From contig JAHEDT010000002.1 of the NCBI GenBank assembly GCA_024641085.1, positions 62,001-126,000 of the forward strand: a stretch of 64,000 bases of DNA, given 5' to 3'. Of the stretch, positions 62,153 through 64,000 are shown piece by piece. The notes beneath the pieces were generated by a model. It ran no database searches, was not told where the DNA came from, and saw only the letters and a list, made by a program, of their open reading frames with translations. A program made the translations under genes and the position numbers. This DNA is from Geobacteraceae bacterium. GTDB taxonomy: Bacteria > Desulfobacterota > Desulfuromonadia > Desulfuromonadales > BM103. Numbering within the stretch: the first letter of the stretch is position 1; each line of letters opens with the position of its first letter.

Positions 62153-62998
62153 TCAGAGCAGCGACTCCGGTGAAGTGCTTTCGCTCCCCTTGGCTTTATC
62201 CCGGCGCTCCAAATCCCGCACACGGCTGTTCATTTTCTGAAAAGCATCTGCCAGGCGAGCCATTTCGCCGCTCACCTCGGGAAAATCGTCATCAAGAATA
62301 TCACCCTGCGAAGCTTCGGTAAAGTCGACAAGTTTTTTGATCGGCAGAAACACCTGGCTGTACAGCACGGCGCAGACAGCCCCGACCGTGAGCACCAGGA
62401 CCATGCCGCTGAACATGATCATGCGGTTTTGCAGATGTCCCAGGGTTTGTTTGAGAGGCGTCTGGGACACGCCTATATCGAGGGTGCCCAGCAGGCTTTG
62501 TCCGGCATCATGGAAATGGCAGGCGGCATTGGAGCATTCCGGTTCATTGTAGATCGGCGCCGTAATCGCCAGGACATCCCGGCCTTTCTGATTGGTAAAC
62601 TGGCGGGCCTGGTCCATGGTTCCCAGACTGCGTTTTGGCACCGGCCCGGCATGACACTCAGTGCACCCGGCGGCGGACTTGTCGATGAACCGGTCGACTT
62701 CCCGGGGGTCACGGGACAGCATGATCAGCCCCTTCTTGTTGAATATCCGCACGTGTTCAACCTGGTTCTGTTCGCCGATGCTGATGATGATATTGCTCAG
62801 GGTTTCCCGATCGTCCTTGAGCATTGCGTAGCGGGTCGACTTGATCACGGTGTCGGCCAGATCGGCAGCATGCTGGATCTCGCCCTTGACCAGGTCCTCT
62901 TTGACAAATGTATACAGAAGCACACAGCAGGCGATGACAAATCCGGTTACGGCACAGGCAACCGGGACGATAGCGCGACTGTTAATGCTGCTGAACAT
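62153..62998 (-). CDS. Membrane heme sensor/cytochrome with HAMP domain
   Basis: ATG 62998 (AAGGAG upstream) gives 281 residues. TM1 (~7-31) is followed by a periplasmic domain (32-194) with CTECH (112-116) and a C-x4-C-H motif CSNAACH (155-161), both suitable for covalent heme c. TM2 (195-217) and HAMP (~218-265, PIKKLVDFTEASQGDILD) follow. A kinase, cyclase or methyl-accepting domain is missing after HAMP, so the signal output is unknown. It lies between the NrfD-like gene and the small membrane protein gene in one operon, so it may respond to or serve the quinol oxidase complex. Confidence 0.85.
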   Translation of the reverse strand: MFSSINSRAIVPVACAVTGFVIACCVLLYTFVKEDLVKGEIQHAADLADTVIKSTRYAMLKDDRETLSNIIISIGEQNQVEHVRIFNKKGLIMLSRDPREVDRFIDKSAAGCTECHAGPVPKRSLGTMDQARQFTNQKGRDVLAITAPIYNEPECSNAACHFHDAGQSLLGTLDIGVSQTPLKQTLGHLQNRMIMFSGMVLVLTVGAVCAVLYSQVFLPIKKLVDFTEASQGDILDDDFPEVSGEMARLADAFQKMNSRVRDLERRDKAKGSESTSPESLL

Positions 62999-63060
62999 GA
63001 CGAATCTCCTTGGCAGGATCACCTGACCGCGGGGCCGTCGAGCGGCCCCGCGGTCATCTT

Positions 63061-64000
63061 TCAATCGATCTTGCGATACATGGCCCCGGCCGGAGACGGC
63101 GTCGTCCGGATCGGCGCCGGCCTGACTGCTTCCGCAGCAAGAGCTTCTTCCGGCTGCGCCTTCCAGGAATAGAGGATCGGCAGACGATAGAGGATGAAGC
63201 GGTAGACCACGATGTAAATGGCAAAGATTGTTACGGCAATTATCACTTCAAAAATATGCGGAATCTCCTGGTACAGCTGCCAGTTGAAGGCGATCAGCGC
63301 TGTATTCAAACGATTCAGGGCAATCCCTAAGACGGTGATCATTGCCCCCAGACGGGCCACTTTAACCACTTGATGGCGAATTGCATAAGCGAACAGGATG
63401 ATCGGCAAAACCACTCCGACGGCCATTTCCAGCAGGAACCATGCGCCCCAACCGGTTGCCAGGTAGCCCCACTCGTTGTCATGAGCAATCCCAATCAGCT
63501 TGATGACCAGGTAGGTGATCAAGGCCAGGCTGGCACCTTTGGCCAGGCCGAGGGTGCAGCGATCCAGATTATCGCTGAAGTTGCTGTCACATCGCCAGGC
63601 CATGGTCTTCTTGACGATCGTGCTGACGACGATAACCATGCAGAGTCCGGCAGGGATTGAAGAGCAGAAGAAATGAATCCACTGGAAAGGTGAATACCAA
63701 AGGGGATGGACCTTGCCGGGGGCATAATTGAAGAGCGCCCCCAGGGCCCCCTGGTGCAATGTCGAGAGGATGATCCCGGATACGGTCAGGCCGATGGCAA
63801 TCCTCCTGATGAAGCGCTTGCCACCCAGCCAGCCGATCCACTCGAAGAAGGACACAGACACTTCCGCAACCTGCACGGACAAGTAGGTGGCCACATGCCA
63901 GGCGACCAGGAAAAGCACGGCAGCGGGACCGAAGGAGACGAACATGGGGTAAGGCAGACGCCAGGGCTGGCCGAGATCGATCAACAGGTAGACCACTGCA
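63061..64000 (-). CDS. NrfD/PsrC/HybB-family quinol-oxidising membrane subunit (5' end outside window)
   Basis: The frame is open to the right edge; 313 C-terminal residues are present. It has about eight transmembrane segments with motifs VSFGPAAVLFLVAWHVATY, LSTLHQGALGALFNYAPGKVHPLWYSPFQWIHFFCSS and GWGAWFLLEMAVGVVLPIILFAYAIR. The HPLWY..P..W segment is typical of the HybB branch of the NrfD family, which passes electrons from menaquinol to periplasmic Fe-S/cytochrome partners. The partners are expected just beyond the window. The long C-terminal tail (EEALAAEAVRPAP...) is cytoplasmic or flexible. Confidence 0.9.
   Translation of the reverse strand, partial: AVVYLLIDLGQPWRLPYPMFVSFGPAAVLFLVAWHVATYLSVQVAEVSVSFFEWIGWLGGKRFIRRIAIGLTVSGIILSTLHQGALGALFNYAPGKVHPLWYSPFQWIHFFCSSIPAGLCMVIVVSTIVKKTMAWRCDSNFSDNLDRCTLGLAKGASLALITYLVIKLIGIAHDNEWGYLATGWGAWFLLEMAVGVVLPIILFAYAIRHQVVKVARLGAMITVLGIALNRLNTALIAFNWQLYQEIPHIFEVIIAVTIFAIYIVVYRFILYRLPILYSWKAQPEEALAAEAVRPAPIRTTPSPAGAMYRKID

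Overview
The window reads as a chromosomal segment of a Gram-negative, anaerobic or facultative deltaproteobacterium of the Desulfuromonadales/Geobacter type. This rests on several observations: a ccsB-hemA-hemC-hemD-hemB block, a membrane-anchored multiheme-type sensor next to an NrfD-family quinol oxidase subunit and a 'menaquinol oxidoreductase'-type protein, a GSU3473-like small protein, a GEMM-I class cyclic-dinucleotide riboswitch, and a C-minus RpsD paralogue. The placement is by gene content only; no 16S or marker alignment was possible.

Layout. 0-3 kb: end of an unknown gene, a small secreted protein, then an overlapping four-gene operon (ECF sigma factor, DUF3619-like membrane protein, small secreted protein, DUF3106 protein with a Gly/Ser tail). 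3-5 kb: a decayed Fe-S (CCG-like) gene and an Ada-like AraC/methyltransferase fusion. 5-11 kb: gltBD glutamate synthase, bracketed by two identical 28-nt terminator hairpins. 11.7-15 kb: a 54-residue membrane protein divergent from a LysR regulator, then a diguanylate cyclase/lipoprotein pair. 15-18.6 kb: a large PKD/delta-60 surface lipoprotein and a truncated PKD lipoprotein, both downstream of a GEMM-I riboswitch whose terminator overlaps the aptamer. 19.4 kb: trxA. 20.3-29.9 kb: a catabolic operon (TRAP transporter DctPQM, GST, carboxymuconolactone decarboxylase-like protein, LigI-like amidohydrolase, SDR, 3-oxoacid CoA-transferase A/B, DUF3870, polytopic membrane protein), probably for uptake and breakdown of an aromatic-derived or dicarboxylic acid through a 3-oxoacyl-CoA. 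30-37.9 kb: SIS protein, ccsB, hemACDB, an M16 peptidase, cobO. 38-42.1 kb: DMT transporter, rpsD2 with a Fur/Zur-like operator, a small membrane-anchored protein, a cysteine-rich cysteine-synthase relative, a glutamine amidotransferase. 42.1-51.3 kb: a visibly AT-richer accessory stretch with single genes (MscS, WD40-like lipoprotein, LysE, YbaK, FG-GAP lipoprotein, spondin-domain protein, EamA) separated by dispersed repeats. 51.3-58.1 kb: SPL-like radical SAM protein and an RND tripartite efflux operon. 58.9-64 kb: coiled-coil protein, GSU3473-like protein, radical SAM protein, and a minus-strand respiratory set (NrfD-like subunit cut by the window end, heme sensor, small membrane protein).

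The most unusual content is intergenic. There are three dispersed repeat families. Family A is a hairpin followed by a strong RBS and a micro-ORF starting MKKYVLVNILLI, in two near-identical copies and one decayed copy. Family B is a GGCC-type hairpin with four copies. Family C is a ~100-bp unit with cgcaaag-rich ends, two copies. Three degenerate tRNA-Pro-like segments also lie close to hairpin elements.
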